From Pseudoalteromonas sp. SMS1 (GTDB lineage: Bacteria; Pseudomonadota; Gammaproteobacteria; Enterobacterales; Alteromonadaceae): a DNA stretch of 64,000 bases. The notes under the pieces are model-generated. The model had not been told where the DNA came from, searched no databases, and saw only the letters and a list, made by a program, of their open reading frames with translations. Both the position numbers and the translations under genes were made by a program. The stretch spans positions 1 through 64,000 of the forward strand of contig NZ_JAKGBI010000024.1 in assembly GCF_021530565.1 (NCBI RefSeq). Reading direction: 5' to 3'. Below are positions 15,314 to 25,072 of the stretch, piece after piece; position 1 is the first letter of the stretch; each line of letters opens with the position of its first letter.

Positions 15314-17977
15314 TTATAAGTTATTGGTGTTATTCACCTCAGCTAATTCGACTCGCCCAGGCCGACGCCTATCCGGAGAAAGCGCTCGTAGCTCAATATT
15401 AGAACCAGCTTGAATAATGAGAGGTGCCGTGTACTCTTGCCAGTTGCCGCTCCCAACTCGATACTGGATAGGTAAACCCGGAATAAGAGTTGACGCATGT
15501 AGCTTATTATCAATGACTTTACTGACAACATTTGGGATCCGATAAAACACACCCAGTTTATCGAACTTTTCCAACTCTTTATGGCCTACGGCATGGATAA
15601 AGTCTTGCCACTGTCTATCACGCAGCGCCTTTTTATCCGCCGTTAAGAAATTGGTGGTGTGGTCATATTTTTCACCCGCATAATTATACGGCACTTCCCA
15701 GCTTGCTTTGTGCCATGCTTTCTCCGCCAGCGCTAACAAACGAGGGAACAGCATATATTCGGCGAGGTGATCTTTGCGTATGACTTCAGACCATAAGTGA
15801 CCTTGGATCCCTGTAACACGGAACCCTTCTGGCAGCGGCTGATGTACAAATTTACCGTTTTCATCCACTTGTGTGCGATCATCTGCGACATAATTTCGGC
15901 CGATCGTGTCTTTTTTAAACTCAGCGTTGGCCGGCAAATTATCCGGCATAAACTCAAAGATAGTTTGACTATTGGTGCGCCTCGACCCCCATTTGTAACC
16001 GCTTTCTTTAGGATCTAATTCATAGGGGAAATCTAGGTAAGTCACGTCAGGCGTCGCAAGAACGATGTCCCACCCGCGACGAGCATGCGCACTGACAACT
16101 TTGTGGGCATTTTGTGGTAGCGTAGCCCACACATAGGAAGCCACTTTATTAGGCATTTTATCTTGTCTTGTTTCTGACAGACCATCGTTCCAGCCTGCGA
16201 CTTCAATACCTTTCGCCGCAATCATTCTGGACACCCGTTCAATGAAGTACCCGGTAAGCTCTTCAATTTCGTGTACATCGTTTGATTTGTCAGCAATAAA
16301 CTGCTTACATGCGGGGGATTCAATCCAAGCACCTGCAGTTTCATCGGCACCAATATGATAGATATTCAGTGGCGAACCTGCTTTTTTATGCTGCAGCGCA
16401 ACCTCTGAAATCACTTTTTCTACGAAGGCATAAGTAGAGTCCATACATACATTCAGAGTATTGTCATTGTAGTGTTGAATTGAGCGATATTCTGTTGCAT
16501 CACTTGGGTCACTTACGAGGTACTGTTTTGCAGCGTCGTGTTTACCTTGCTTACTCAACGTATAAAAGCGTTTCTCCATTGCTTTTACGGCAGCCCGAGA
16601 ATGACCAGGCATATCCAATGATGGAATCACCTCAATGTGATGTTGCTTCGCAAAGTTCAGAATTTCTTGATAATCGGCCAGCGAATAATATCCATCTCGA
16701 CCGGCATTTAAGGCTGACCCTAACTGGGGCTGCAAACAATCTTTGTCATCTAAGTCGATACAACGGTGAGAAGATAATTCTGTTAACTCAGGTAAGCCAG
16801 GAATTTCGATACGCCAACCTTCATCGTCAGCTAAATGGAAATGTAATTTATTCAGTTTGTAAGCTGACATTTTACTTAATAAACGTAAAACAAACTCTTT
16901 TGAGCGAAAATTACGCGCGACATCTAAGTGTAACCCTCGGTATGCATACCTAGGTTCATCAATTACTTTAACAGCAGGTACTTGCATTGTATCTAGGGAC
17001 AACAAACTGGCCAGTGATTGTAACCCATAAAAAGCACCTTGGTTATCTTGCGCTTCAATGAAGACTTTACCGTTGCGAGTATCTAGTACATAGTGACCCG
17101 CGGTGCCTTCTGCTTTGCCAGCTACTTTCACAATGACTTTAGTACCATCATGACTTTGCTTAGCGCCCAAATCTGCTAAACGGCTCAAAGCCGCAGCCAC
17201 TTGCCCATAATCAACGCCAACTAAGTGCACATCAATGCCTTTGCTCAAAGTCAGTGGTGGTGAACTTGCAAACACCTCCATCGCGTTTGGCGTAGGAACA
17301 ATAGCGTGCTTTACAGTGTCCACAGGGTAATTATCGATTGCGTATTTTTCGAATAGTGCCGCAGAGGTAAACTGGCCATATTGATCTTCAGGGTGAGATT
17401 TCATCACACTTTCTTTGCGACTAAGCGCAGCATAAGGCTTGATCTCTAGCCCAGTGTCCGACTCGATATAAGATTGCGTGCTTTTGATCACTTTTGGGTC
17501 CAGACCCTCCGCAGTCAAAATATAATTCGGCATTAATTCGCCTTCATTGAGTAACGAGCTACCGACCCAGAGCTCAATGATTTGACTTTCACCGGCTTTA
17601 AACCCACTAAAAGACTGATTCGGAGCGATATGATTTAAGTCACCATTAAAATGACGTAACGTTAGCCCTTGGCTCTTCGTTTCTGATGAGGGATATACTT
17701 GGCTGTAGAGGATCTTCCACCCATCCACATTTGCTGCAAACGGACTCGTTAACTCTATTTGAGCATGGTAGCAAAACTCTGCCGTAGAACCAGGGCACTG
17801 TTCTGGCATATTACTTAACAACCGATATTTTACATCGAGTGTATCCGCTAAGCGGTTTAATTCTTGCTGATTAATTTTGGTTAAGCTACTGCTTGCCCAT
17901 ACTGGGCTCGCCATCATTATTGAAGGCAACAACATTGCTACAACACGTCCTGTTAATGCTCTTTTCTGTACACGCAT
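15314..17977 (-). CDS. Beta-N-acetylhexosaminidase (chitobiase), GH20
   Basis: 887-residue exported glycosidase that removes terminal N-acetylglucosamine from chitobiose and other chitooligosaccharides. Order: signal peptide (1-28, ending SPVWA), a chitobiase N-terminal carbohydrate-binding-like domain (about 30-190), a GH20b alpha/beta domain (about 215-345), the GH20 TIM barrel (about 345-790, beginning YRGLHLDVARNFRS), and a short C-terminal beta domain. The catalytic pair is in YHIGADETAGAW (Asp-Glu), as expected for substrate-assisted catalysis by the acetamido group. AGGA lies 8 bases before the ATG. It could serve general chitin use rather than the surrounding cluster; the terminator behind it supports partial independence. 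Confidence 0.93.
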   Translation of the reverse strand: MRVQKRALTGRVVAMLLPSIMMASPVWASSSLTKINQQELNRLADTLDVKYRLLSNMPEQCPGSTAEFCYHAQIELTSPFAANVDGWKILYSQVYPSSETKSQGLTLRHFNGDLNHIAPNQSFSGFKAGESQIIELWVGSSLLNEGELMPNYILTAEGLDPKVIKSTQSYIESDTGLEIKPYAALSRKESVMKSHPEDQYGQFTSAALFEKYAIDNYPVDTVKHAIVPTPNAMEVFASSPPLTLSKGIDVHLVGVDYGQVAAALSRLADLGAKQSHDGTKVIVKVAGKAEGTAGHYVLDTRNGKVFIEAQDNQGAFYGLQSLASLLSLDTMQVPAVKVIDEPRYAYRGLHLDVARNFRSKEFVLRLLSKMSAYKLNKLHFHLADDEGWRIEIPGLPELTELSSHRCIDLDDKDCLQPQLGSALNAGRDGYYSLADYQEILNFAKQHHIEVIPSLDMPGHSRAAVKAMEKRFYTLSKQGKHDAAKQYLVSDPSDATEYRSIQHYNDNTLNVCMDSTYAFVEKVISEVALQHKKAGSPLNIYHIGADETAGAWIESPACKQFIADKSNDVHEIEELTGYFIERVSRMIAAKGIEVAGWNDGLSETRQDKMPNKVASYVWATLPQNAHKVVSAHARRGWDIVLATPDVTYLDFPYELDPKESGYKWGSRRTNSQTIFEFMPDNLPANAEFKKDTIGRNYVADDRTQVDENGKFVHQPLPEGFRVTGIQGHLWSEVIRKDHLAEYMLFPRLLALAEKAWHKASWEVPYNYAGEKYDHTTNFLTADKKALRDRQWQDFIHAVGHKELEKFDKLGVFYRIPNVVSKVIDNKLHASTLIPGLPIQYRVGSGNWQEYTAPLIIQAGSNIELRALSPDRRRPGRVELAEVNNTNNL

Positions 17978-18122
17978 AAGTCAGATCCTGCTTTATCATT
18001 TTAATTTAAAACATTACATTGGCTAAAAAATAGCTAAACCAAATCAATCTAGTGTTTTTAATAGCTTGTTTCAATTTCAAAACATTCAAGTTCCTTGGAA
18101 TAATTTAATTATTAACAACAGT

Positions 18123-19052
18123 TTACTCATTCGCCTCTTCAAATAAGCTAGCTTGCGGTTGCGCATGCACAGGTTTCAACGACTGTTCACAAATCTCAGA
18201 CCAGCTCTTATTCACCAGCATATTTATCCATTGATCTGAGTACTTGCGCATTAAATAAGCAACATTGCCTTTTGCTTGCTCCTCTTTATTTTCAATGTCT
18301 TTTTCGTGTGGATAATGAACAGTCAGAAGTGATTGATGTAAAACAAATTTACATCCTGCATGAAACAAACGATAACCCAAATCAACATCTTCTCCACCCC
18401 ATGCACAAAAACGTTCGTCAAACCCACCAACACGTGCAACATCCGAGCGAGAAACACTGATACAACTGGTCCAAAAAATGACCCAAGGGGCATTTAACAT
18501 CTCTAAATCAAAATTAAATTTGGCAAAGAAGCGACCTCGGCAATCCATTAATTGATGATTTTTTGAGAACAATTCAAACGCCGTCGCTATCTCGTTTTCT
18601 GCCATAGTGTGTTTGATAAGGTCGCACTCACTCAGTGCTACGGCTTCTATACCATACGACATACCAATCAGCACAAGGTTGGCCGTTTCGCCATGACACT
18701 GTAGGTGAATAGATAGCAATGTAGGGTGTGCAATCATGCCACAGTCTAAAAACAGTATGGTGTCAAAGCGTGCCTTGGAAAGCCCTTTATTCCTAGCTTT
18801 AGCGACTTGAAACCCTTCATCAGGCTGGAAAATATACTGAATGGTTGCAGTACCTTGATAGTGGCTTACCATCTTAGCGGTACCATCATTTGAACCATCA
18901 TCTACGATGATAATTTCATAACTTTGCGGCCCCAGCGTTTGTTCGCAAAGTGAATCCAATGTCCTTTTTAGCAACTCGCGGCGATTATAAGTCGGGATAA
19001 TCACAGACACGCCAGCCCCACATTCACTTGGCTCATTATGATTTTTATTCAT
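18123..19052 (-). CDS. GT2 family glycosyltransferase with GT7-like C-terminus
   Basis: 309-residue inverting GT-A glycosyltransferase, cytosolic. VSVIIPTYNRRELLKRTLDS is the GT2 nucleotide-sugar fold start; the usual DXD is replaced by FLDCGM near residue 103, and the C-terminal GGFDERFCAWGGEDVDLG (about 215-232) is the galactosyltransferase-type (GT7C) acceptor/base motif. Such enzymes often add Gal, GalNAc or GlcNAc. AGGA precedes the ATG by 6 bases. It follows the exporter permeases by 86 bases and is in line with the upstream operon. Donor and acceptor cannot be told from sequence. Confidence 0.88.
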   Translation of the reverse strand: MNKNHNEPSECGAGVSVIIPTYNRRELLKRTLDSLCEQTLGPQSYEIIIVDDGSNDGTAKMVSHYQGTATIQYIFQPDEGFQVAKARNKGLSKARFDTILFLDCGMIAHPTLLSIHLQCHGETANLVLIGMSYGIEAVALSECDLIKHTMAENEIATAFELFSKNHQLMDCRGRFFAKFNFDLEMLNAPWVIFWTSCISVSRSDVARVGGFDERFCAWGGEDVDLGYRLFHAGCKFVLHQSLLTVHYPHEKDIENKEEQAKGNVAYLMRKYSDQWINMLVNKSWSEICEQSLKPVHAQPQASLFEEANE

Positions 19053-19138
19053 TTTTGTTCCTACTTCCCTTAGATTTGACTAACCTACTCGTTTCTATAC
19101 CACCAACAAAAAGCATACTTATTACACATCAAATTGAT

Positions 19139-19942
19139 TTACCCGCCGCCACTTTCATAGCTATGAATTGCCTTTTTCCATCCCCAACAAGTCAGGAAAA
19201 ACAGTAAAATGGGCGCAATGCCTCCCCAGATCATTTCCCCAATGCTTAACTGGCCCATTACAGCCAATGGCGAAAAATTGGTGATCAAAAAAATGGGCAA
19301 AAACACCGTACCTATGATTTGTATTGGCGATGGAAAAATGCGATGCGGTAGATTATTGAAATCCCACAGTGCCCAAACCAGACTATGGAAAGCTGAAATA
19401 TGATGTAATTTAAAAGCAAGTAGTAGCGGCAATGTAAAGATACAATACATGGTTACTATCCCTAGCAGGGCATATAAAACGTAGAGTCCAACATGCACTA
19501 TGTCAAAAGCAATATCGGATGCATGCCAACCATAACTTACCAAACTAACGCCCACGATGATATTGGGGATCACCATCCACGTTTCCACGTATTTTAACGT
19601 TGCTAAGAACTGCGCCGACACAGGCTTGGTCAGAATAAGGTCAAACTCCCCTTCTATGATCTGACGGTCAAATGCCATAATATTAAATTGCAACATCGCG
19701 ACAAAAAACACGGTCATCAAAATAAAAGTACCGATGAACAGATACAAGCTTTGCGGAGCAAAGCCAGAAATATGCACCCCTGTATCGTGAATAATGTAGG
19801 CATAAAGCAATTTGATACCGAGATAGCCGATTTCCACAAGTAGCCCCAATACGATGTTCACGCGGTACTCTAATTGTCGAATTGCATTGAGTTTAATCAG
19901 CAAGCCATAAATTTTTAGGTGCTTAATAAATTGCCGCCACAT
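19139..19942 (-). CDS. ABC-2 type transporter permease, second subunit
   Basis: 267-residue integral membrane protein with about six hydrophobic segments (for example LYLFIGTFILMTVFFVAML and VGLYVLYALLGIVTMYCIF). It belongs to the ABC-2 family transporter group usually encoded as a pair of permeases with one ATPase (PF06182-like, from recall). The ATG at 19942 starts one base after the stop of the first permease and is chosen over a GTG 12 codons upstream. With its two upstream partners it should form a heteromeric exporter; cargo is inferred to be the cluster product. Confidence 0.85.
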   Translation of the reverse strand: MWRQFIKHLKIYGLLIKLNAIRQLEYRVNIVLGLLVEIGYLGIKLLYAYIIHDTGVHISGFAPQSLYLFIGTFILMTVFFVAMLQFNIMAFDRQIIEGEFDLILTKPVSAQFLATLKYVETWMVIPNIIVGVSLVSYGWHASDIAFDIVHVGLYVLYALLGIVTMYCIFTLPLLLAFKLHHISAFHSLVWALWDFNNLPHRIFPSPIQIIGTVFLPIFLITNFSPLAVMGQLSIGEMIWGGIAPILLFFLTCWGWKKAIHSYESGGG

Positions 19943-19943
19943 G

Positions 19944-20744
19944 TTAACCACCAAGTGCCAAATATGATCGGCTACCACGGCGCCAAATTACCGTAATCAG
20001 TAGCATCATCGCAGCAATCCACCCCCACTGAACAAGTAACCCTGAAAAGATTTGTTCCAAGCTAATTGCACCTGTGAGCGTTTGCAATGGAAAGTAAATA
20101 AGGTATTGAAATGGCAGAAGACTAAAACCGTATTGCAATGACTCCCCAAAAACACTCAGTGGCACAACCCCGCCAGATAACACCAAGCTAATCACCCGTA
20201 CAGACTCAAACAACGCCCACACCTCATGCAGCCAAAATGCAGTCAAACTGAGTAAATAAAACAGCATAAACTGTAATAAAAAAGCCCCTGCAGCTGAGAC
20301 CACAAAAAGTGCGATATGTATTATCTGTGTTGGCAATACCCAATACTGTATAGCGACCCACAGTACGAGGGCCATCACCATCAAAGTTGCCACAAAGTAA
20401 CCCAAATTTGTGCCGACAAAAACACTCAAACGATAACCGAAGTACGATAATGGCTGGACGATAAAACGGTTTAGACCGCCGCTTTTGATGTCTTCTGCCA
20501 TGTCGTATTCAAATCCCGTTCGCAGTGCTTGTGCCATCAGCGCAGCTAACACCACATAACTGAGCATGTCTGAATAAGACATTCCATACAATGTATCCGC
20601 TTTGGTATATTGGTATATTGATTGCCACAGAACCCATTGCAAAATAATGGGAAAGACTGCCGCCAAAATAGCAACACTATAATTTACCCGATAGGCCAAT
20701 GCCTTTTGCAGCCCCATACCCAACAACCACATATACTTGTTCAC
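19944..20744 (-). CDS. ABC-2 type transporter permease, first subunit
   Basis: 266-residue membrane protein with about six hydrophobic helices (VLAALMAQALRTGFEYDMAE lies in a loop; LGYFVATLMVMALVLWVAI is membrane). The EDIKSGGLNRFIVQPLSYF segment is typical of the coupling region in this permease family, and the second permease has the analogous EGEFDLILTKPVS. GTG start overlapping the ATPase stop as GTGA. Half of the membrane channel for the exporter encoded here. Confidence 0.85.
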   Translation of the reverse strand: MNKYMWLLGMGLQKALAYRVNYSVAILAAVFPIILQWVLWQSIYQYTKADTLYGMSYSDMLSYVVLAALMAQALRTGFEYDMAEDIKSGGLNRFIVQPLSYFGYRLSVFVGTNLGYFVATLMVMALVLWVAIQYWVLPTQIIHIALFVVSAAGAFLLQFMLFYLLSLTAFWLHEVWALFESVRVISLVLSGGVVPLSVFGESLQYGFSLLPFQYLIYFPLQTLTGAISLEQIFSGLLVQWGWIAAMMLLITVIWRRGSRSYLALGG

Positions 20745-21727
20745 GCAACCTGTCCTCGGCGTGTATATAATCGCTCCAAGCTATCTTCAAGCGGTGGTGC
20801 ACTTACTCTAATATCCTTAACCGCGATGTCTTTAAGTAAGTGCTGTAGCACTTGGTTGACAACATCATCACCCACTTCTAGCTCAGCGCAATGAACATCA
20901 TTGTTGATCACTTTGCCATACCGTCCTAAGAACTCTGAATGTAATGGTGATTCACTTTCTATATGGATCCGACGAAGGCCGCCCAAGGTATTTTGCAATT
21001 GCGTGATCCTATCATCAAAGACAAGCTGACCATTTTGAATGACCAACACCCTTTCACACAGCGCCGAAATATCCGCCATATTATGACTTGTCAGTAAAAT
21101 GGTGATATTGTCTTCACGTACCAGCTGCTGAAGAAACCGCATTACCGCACGTTGCGATAAGAAGTCGAGACCGATTGTAGGCTCATCAAGAAATAGTAGT
21201 TCCGGTCCATGTAACAGTGCTGCGATTAATTCCATTTTCATACGCTCACCCAAAGACAACCTGCGCACCTGAATATCCAGTAAATGAGATACATTCAAAA
21301 CCTCAGACAAACGCGCCAACCGTTGCTTGAACAAGGGCGTTGGAATATCGTAGATACGCTGGCACAGCGAAAAGCTGTCAATGGCGGGTAAGTCGGGCCA
21401 TAATTGCTGTTTTTGACCCATTAAAATGGAGAAACGCTTTTTAAACTGCTCTTCACGTTCACTTGGCGTATGACCCAAAACTTTAATTTTTCCATGTGTG
21501 GGATGTAAAATCCCAGACAACATTTTCATCGTGGTCGTTTTACCAGCGCCATTGGCACCTAAAAATGCGACAACTTGCCCTTGTTCAATACTAAATGAGA
21601 CATCTTTGACCGCTTCTTTGTATTCGACTTGCCGCTGCCATAAATTTTTAAATGACGCAGATAGCCCCTGTGGCTTGCGATAAAATTTAAAAGTCTTACT
21701 CAGTCCTTCGACCTCGATCACATTCAC
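20741..21727 (-). CDS. ABC transporter ATP-binding protein (NatA-like)
   Basis: 328-residue ATPase of the ABC-2 exporter. Walker A is GANGAGKTTTMKML (about 57-70), signature is LSLGERMKMEL, Walker B is LLFLDEPTIGLD, and the switch His is in TSHNMAD. A C-terminal extension of about 90 residues follows, as in NatA/DrrA-type ATPases of small-molecule and polysaccharide exporters. No ATG is available; the GTG at 21727 has AGGGG 7 bases upstream. It begins 9 bases after the second radical-SAM gene, tying export to biosynthesis. Confidence 0.92.
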   Translation of the reverse strand: MNVIEVEGLSKTFKFYRKPQGLSASFKNLWQRQVEYKEAVKDVSFSIEQGQVVAFLGANGAGKTTTMKMLSGILHPTHGKIKVLGHTPSEREEQFKKRFSILMGQKQQLWPDLPAIDSFSLCQRIYDIPTPLFKQRLARLSEVLNVSHLLDIQVRRLSLGERMKMELIAALLHGPELLFLDEPTIGLDFLSQRAVMRFLQQLVREDNITILLTSHNMADISALCERVLVIQNGQLVFDDRITQLQNTLGGLRRIHIESESPLHSEFLGRYGKVINNDVHCAELEVGDDVVNQVLQHLLKDIAVKDIRVSAPPLEDSLERLYTRRGQVA

Positions 21728-21736
21728 AATCAGCCC

Positions 21737-22819
21737 CTAACGTTTATTTGGATCAGCGTAATACCGCGCACATGAACCACAAATTGGGAATAAACCGCCT
21801 TCCCCTCGCAATCCTCTGCGCAGCTGCTGCATTCTGTGCCCGCGCCAGATCTCTTTCACCGACTGCTCATTTACGTTACCAATCGAATAATCATAAAATG
21901 TATGGCATGGCGTTACGTCACCATTGGCTGCCACTTCCATGTAAATCCACGGAAAATGACATTTATCTCTGCGATCATCTAAATTTTGATAATCTTTGTT
22001 AAAGTAAGCACGGTAATTAGTTGCAGATATGGTTTTGGGGTAACATACAAAGTAGATCCCACGCTTTTGGCATGCCTTTTCTACCCAAGCAATTTGCGAC
22101 TCAATGGCCTTAAAGTCCATCATTGAAAATTGATGTAAGGGGGCAACCATACCTTCGGCACACGCAGTGTCAGGTACATCAAACAGACGTTTAAACAAAC
22201 GGCGATGTTGCTCATGCTCATCTTCCGTGGCGAACGTTTGGAACTCGATACTAATATGATCCACTTTGTCTAGGTCTAAGCACTGCTCGAAAAAACCTTG
22301 AATATACAAATGTGTTAAAGGTGTCACGATGAAGGTATAGCCGATCTTGGGTTCTTTTAAACCGCGAGTTTCGCGCAGCTCAAACAAGGTCTCGACCCCT
22401 TCTTGAACGGCTTCATAAACCCCCTCCCCACGCTGTTCATCATTAATGTGCTTTGGTCCATCCAACGACACCCAAATACGATTTGGTGCAGATTCCAGCA
22501 GCTTTTCAGCCTTGCGCTTTAAAAACATCCCATTGGTTGGAATGTCGACTCTTGCGCCCCCTTTACGAATACGGTGAACCACTTCATCAAACCAGGGATA
22601 CATCATAGGCTCACCGCCAAACAAGGCGAAGTAAGGCTTTACTGGTAGGCACTCATCAATCACCCTAAAAACGGTATCTTTTTCAAGCCTATCCAGCTTT
22701 TTACCATGATAGGCTCCATTCTCTCCCCACTCATAGCACATCTTGCAGCGGAGATTGCATGCATCTGTAAGTTGTAAAGTCACCCACAGTGGTAGTTGGT
22801 TTTGCAGTATATTGGTCAT
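21737..22819 (-). CDS. Radical SAM/SPASM-type protein 2
   Basis: 360-residue radical SAM enzyme: CNLRCKMC (Cys21, Cys25, Cys28) binds the [4Fe-4S] cluster that cleaves S-adenosylmethionine, and FGGEPMMY is the GGE methionine-binding motif. The C-terminus (about 290-355) has CHFPW, VTPCHT, and PICGSC, giving four Cys for an auxiliary Fe-S cluster of the SPASM/twitch kind. Characterised relatives modify peptides or oxidise sugars (BtrN dehydrogenates an aminocyclitol in butirosin). ATG at 22819 with GGGTG upstream was preferred over a GTG that overlaps the previous stop. No peptide precursor was found nearby, so a non-peptide substrate is more likely. Reaction unknown. Confidence 0.85.
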   Translation of the reverse strand: MTNILQNQLPLWVTLQLTDACNLRCKMCYEWGENGAYHGKKLDRLEKDTVFRVIDECLPVKPYFALFGGEPMMYPWFDEVVHRIRKGGARVDIPTNGMFLKRKAEKLLESAPNRIWVSLDGPKHINDEQRGEGVYEAVQEGVETLFELRETRGLKEPKIGYTFIVTPLTHLYIQGFFEQCLDLDKVDHISIEFQTFATEDEHEQHRRLFKRLFDVPDTACAEGMVAPLHQFSMMDFKAIESQIAWVEKACQKRGIYFVCYPKTISATNYRAYFNKDYQNLDDRRDKCHFPWIYMEVAANGDVTPCHTFYDYSIGNVNEQSVKEIWRGHRMQQLRRGLRGEGGLFPICGSCARYYADPNKR

Positions 22820-22824
22820 TTTTA

Positions 22825-23997
22825 TCACCCAGTGCTATACAACAGAGTACATTTAGAGCAAACGGGCATCAGACCACACTGAACCTTGTCTCTAAATGCG
22901 TTAAATGCGCGCCCTTGCCAAATGTCTTTAAGTGGTAGAGCCTGAAGGTTACCTACTTCCAGTTCTGGAAAAAATTTACAGCTAGATACTGTTCCGCCCG
23001 GCAATACATCAATACGATGTGTAATCGCAGCGCAGTTAATTTTTCCCTCTGCCGGTGTGGTGTCACCCAATATAAAGGGTTCGACTTCATCCATCGTCAG
23101 GTCTGGATGAAAACGCACTCGACACGGCCATATGCGATGAGTGATCTCAGCCAGCTCAGCTTTTAAACGGGCAACGTTTTCTGGCGCAATACGATGGGTG
23201 TAGCCATGCCAACTGGCTTTACTAAAATCATCAATATACTTCGCACGATAAGGTAAATTGGTCTGTACCCAACTATCCATTTCCTCAGCCACAGATTCTG
23301 GCATATACCATGGGAATACAATGTAGATACTGTCTATGCCAAGTTCGGCAAAGTACTCAATAAAGTGCGCTAACTTACCGACAACCGCATCATGCAGGGT
23401 CAAGCATATCGAAACCTTACCTTGGTATTCACCGGTTTTTCTCAATGCCAACAACCTCGACATGCCTCGCACCACTTTTTCAAACACCCCCTTACCACGG
23501 ATTGCATCATTTTCTGCTTCCAAGCCATCTAGGCTCACCAACATCGCTAAGTGTGCTGACATTTTAAGCAAGTGGGGCAGATGTTTTTTTATCAACATGC
23601 CATTTGTACATATTGTGAGCCACCTCGGATGTTGTGTGAACAGTTCAGCCAGCTCTGCCATTTTGGTATACATCAGCGGCTCCCCACCCCACAAATAGAA
23701 AGCACTTTGGCTTGACTCAGTTTGTTTCAATAATTTTTCAATTAACCCGATGTCCACTTCATCACGCACTTGCTGCTTGCCCATATGGTGATGATACCCT
23801 TCATCATTCCACTCAAAGCAGTGCGCGCAGCGTAAGTTACACGTGTTGTTCATTTTGATCCCCACTTGATCAGGTACCAGTTCAGACTTAAAGACATCGC
23901 TGTCATTACAGCGCTTCAAACGTGCAATATTCTTTGCCCGAAGCTTAAGCCTGGCAAATTCGTCGCGGGTAATTTTTTGCTCAGTTGCGGGTCTCAT
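22825..23997 (-). CDS. Radical SAM/SPASM-domain protein 1
   Basis: 390-residue radical SAM enzyme with CNLRCAHC (Cys53, Cys57, Cys60) and WGGEPLMY. The C-terminal SPASM region is cysteine-rich (INCAAI, SSCKF, VQCGLMPVCSKC), enough for one or two auxiliary [4Fe-4S] clusters. It is a paralogue-like partner of the next gene but clearly diverged. ATG at 23997 has GGAG 6 bases upstream; an earlier TTG is unlikely. The start lies 17 bases inside the glycosyltransferase gene, and the end overlaps the region of the second radical-SAM start, so the two are expressed together. Substrate unknown. Confidence 0.87.
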   Translation of the reverse strand: MRPATEQKITRDEFARLKLRAKNIARLKRCNDSDVFKSELVPDQVGIKMNNTCNLRCAHCFEWNDEGYHHHMGKQQVRDEVDIGLIEKLLKQTESSQSAFYLWGGEPLMYTKMAELAELFTQHPRWLTICTNGMLIKKHLPHLLKMSAHLAMLVSLDGLEAENDAIRGKGVFEKVVRGMSRLLALRKTGEYQGKVSICLTLHDAVVGKLAHFIEYFAELGIDSIYIVFPWYMPESVAEEMDSWVQTNLPYRAKYIDDFSKASWHGYTHRIAPENVARLKAELAEITHRIWPCRVRFHPDLTMDEVEPFILGDTTPAEGKINCAAITHRIDVLPGGTVSSCKFFPELEVGNLQALPLKDIWQGRAFNAFRDKVQCGLMPVCSKCTLLYSTG

Positions 23998-25072
23998 TAA
24001 ACACTCCAAATATTGCTGGAACAGATGACTGACTCAGTAAGTTGTTGTGTAACGTGCGCAATAACTCAAATGAACAGTCATTTGCTTGCCACTGCTCAAA
24101 CGTCACAGCGAACCCCAATGACAACCAAGTACGTGCATTGTGCATTTCATACTCACCAAATGCGGGCAATAAAATTAACGGGGTAGCGAAATTTAAACTA
24201 TCCAGCAAACTGGCGCCGCCAGGCTTTGTAATAATTGCGGCCGCACTTGCAGTCAGTGAGTCAAATTCAATTTGGTTGTGTGATTCAGCTTGGTTAGACT
24301 CTGCGCATAGTGTGAGTGCCGGCAAAGCATCCATACTATTCCATGGCTGATAGTTAGGATCCGTTTTAAATACGCGTTGATTGATTGAGGATGATAATGC
24401 CGCATCCGCAGAGACAATGATGTCACTATGGATAGCCTTGCGCTTTAGCGACTCACTTACGGCTGCTAAATTCCCCATTTGCCAACCACCTCCATGGCAA
24501 AGCACACGGGCAGCTCTCGCCTCCCACTCCAGCGGTTTATCAACGGGATACAGGTGATATACCGTACTGCGATTAGCCTTAAACAGATAAATATCTTGCA
24601 CGGCAATATCGAGTTGATGCATGACACCTTGTGCATGTAACCAAGAACTTGACGACACGGTATCCATATGAATAGCGTCAACAGATCTTACAGGCACATA
24701 TTCTGGCTGCATCAGGGCGAGTACAGACAACCAAAACCCGCTAAAGACAATACAACGTGTAAATTGGGTTTGTTGCCATAAGTGCATCATCGTCGCCAAC
24801 TTATCCGGATCGATAACTTGATTTATATTTGCCCCGCCTTGCTCAACCACCTTTTGTAGCAGTAACGCGGTACGAAAGTCGGCACGACAACGCGCTCGTG
24901 TCGCATGATGTTTATCAAGTGCAGCCTCATCAAACAATTGTTCTACGCAATATAGGTGTGTTTTTGCCCCTTGCGCACGTAAATAAGCGCGCAGCCTCAA
25001 TGCCGGTGCAAAGGTGCCAAGTCCACTGGATGCGGTTAAGATTAATATCTGCTCTGTGTGCCACGTCGTCAT
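23981..25072 (-). CDS. GT-B fold glycosyltransferase (UGT/MurG-like)
   Basis: 363-residue cytosolic protein with a two-domain GT-B layout: N-terminal ILILTASSGLGTFAPALRLR, a glycine-rich CHGGGWQMGNL about residue 190, and the C-terminal ITKPGGASLLDSLNFATPLI (about 290-310) that resembles the sugar-nucleotide binding signature of MurG and UDP-glycosyltransferases. No membrane segment. ATGA overlap with the ATP-grasp gene, so translation is coupled. Likely adds an activated sugar to a small acceptor or lipid; whether it is still an active transferase cannot be judged. Confidence 0.7.
   Translation of the reverse strand: MTTWHTEQILILTASSGLGTFAPALRLRAYLRAQGAKTHLYCVEQLFDEAALDKHHATRARCRADFRTALLLQKVVEQGGANINQVIDPDKLATMMHLWQQTQFTRCIVFSGFWLSVLALMQPEYVPVRSVDAIHMDTVSSSSWLHAQGVMHQLDIAVQDIYLFKANRSTVYHLYPVDKPLEWEARAARVLCHGGGWQMGNLAAVSESLKRKAIHSDIIVSADAALSSSINQRVFKTDPNYQPWNSMDALPALTLCAESNQAESHNQIEFDSLTASAAAIITKPGGASLLDSLNFATPLILLPAFGEYEMHNARTWLSLGFAVTFEQWQANDCSFELLRTLHNNLLSQSSVPAIFGVFNETRN

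Noticed and set aside
16480..16953. 157-codon plus-strand ORF within the GH20 gene
   Set aside because: Antisense to the catalytic barrel; no start signal or recognisable protein.
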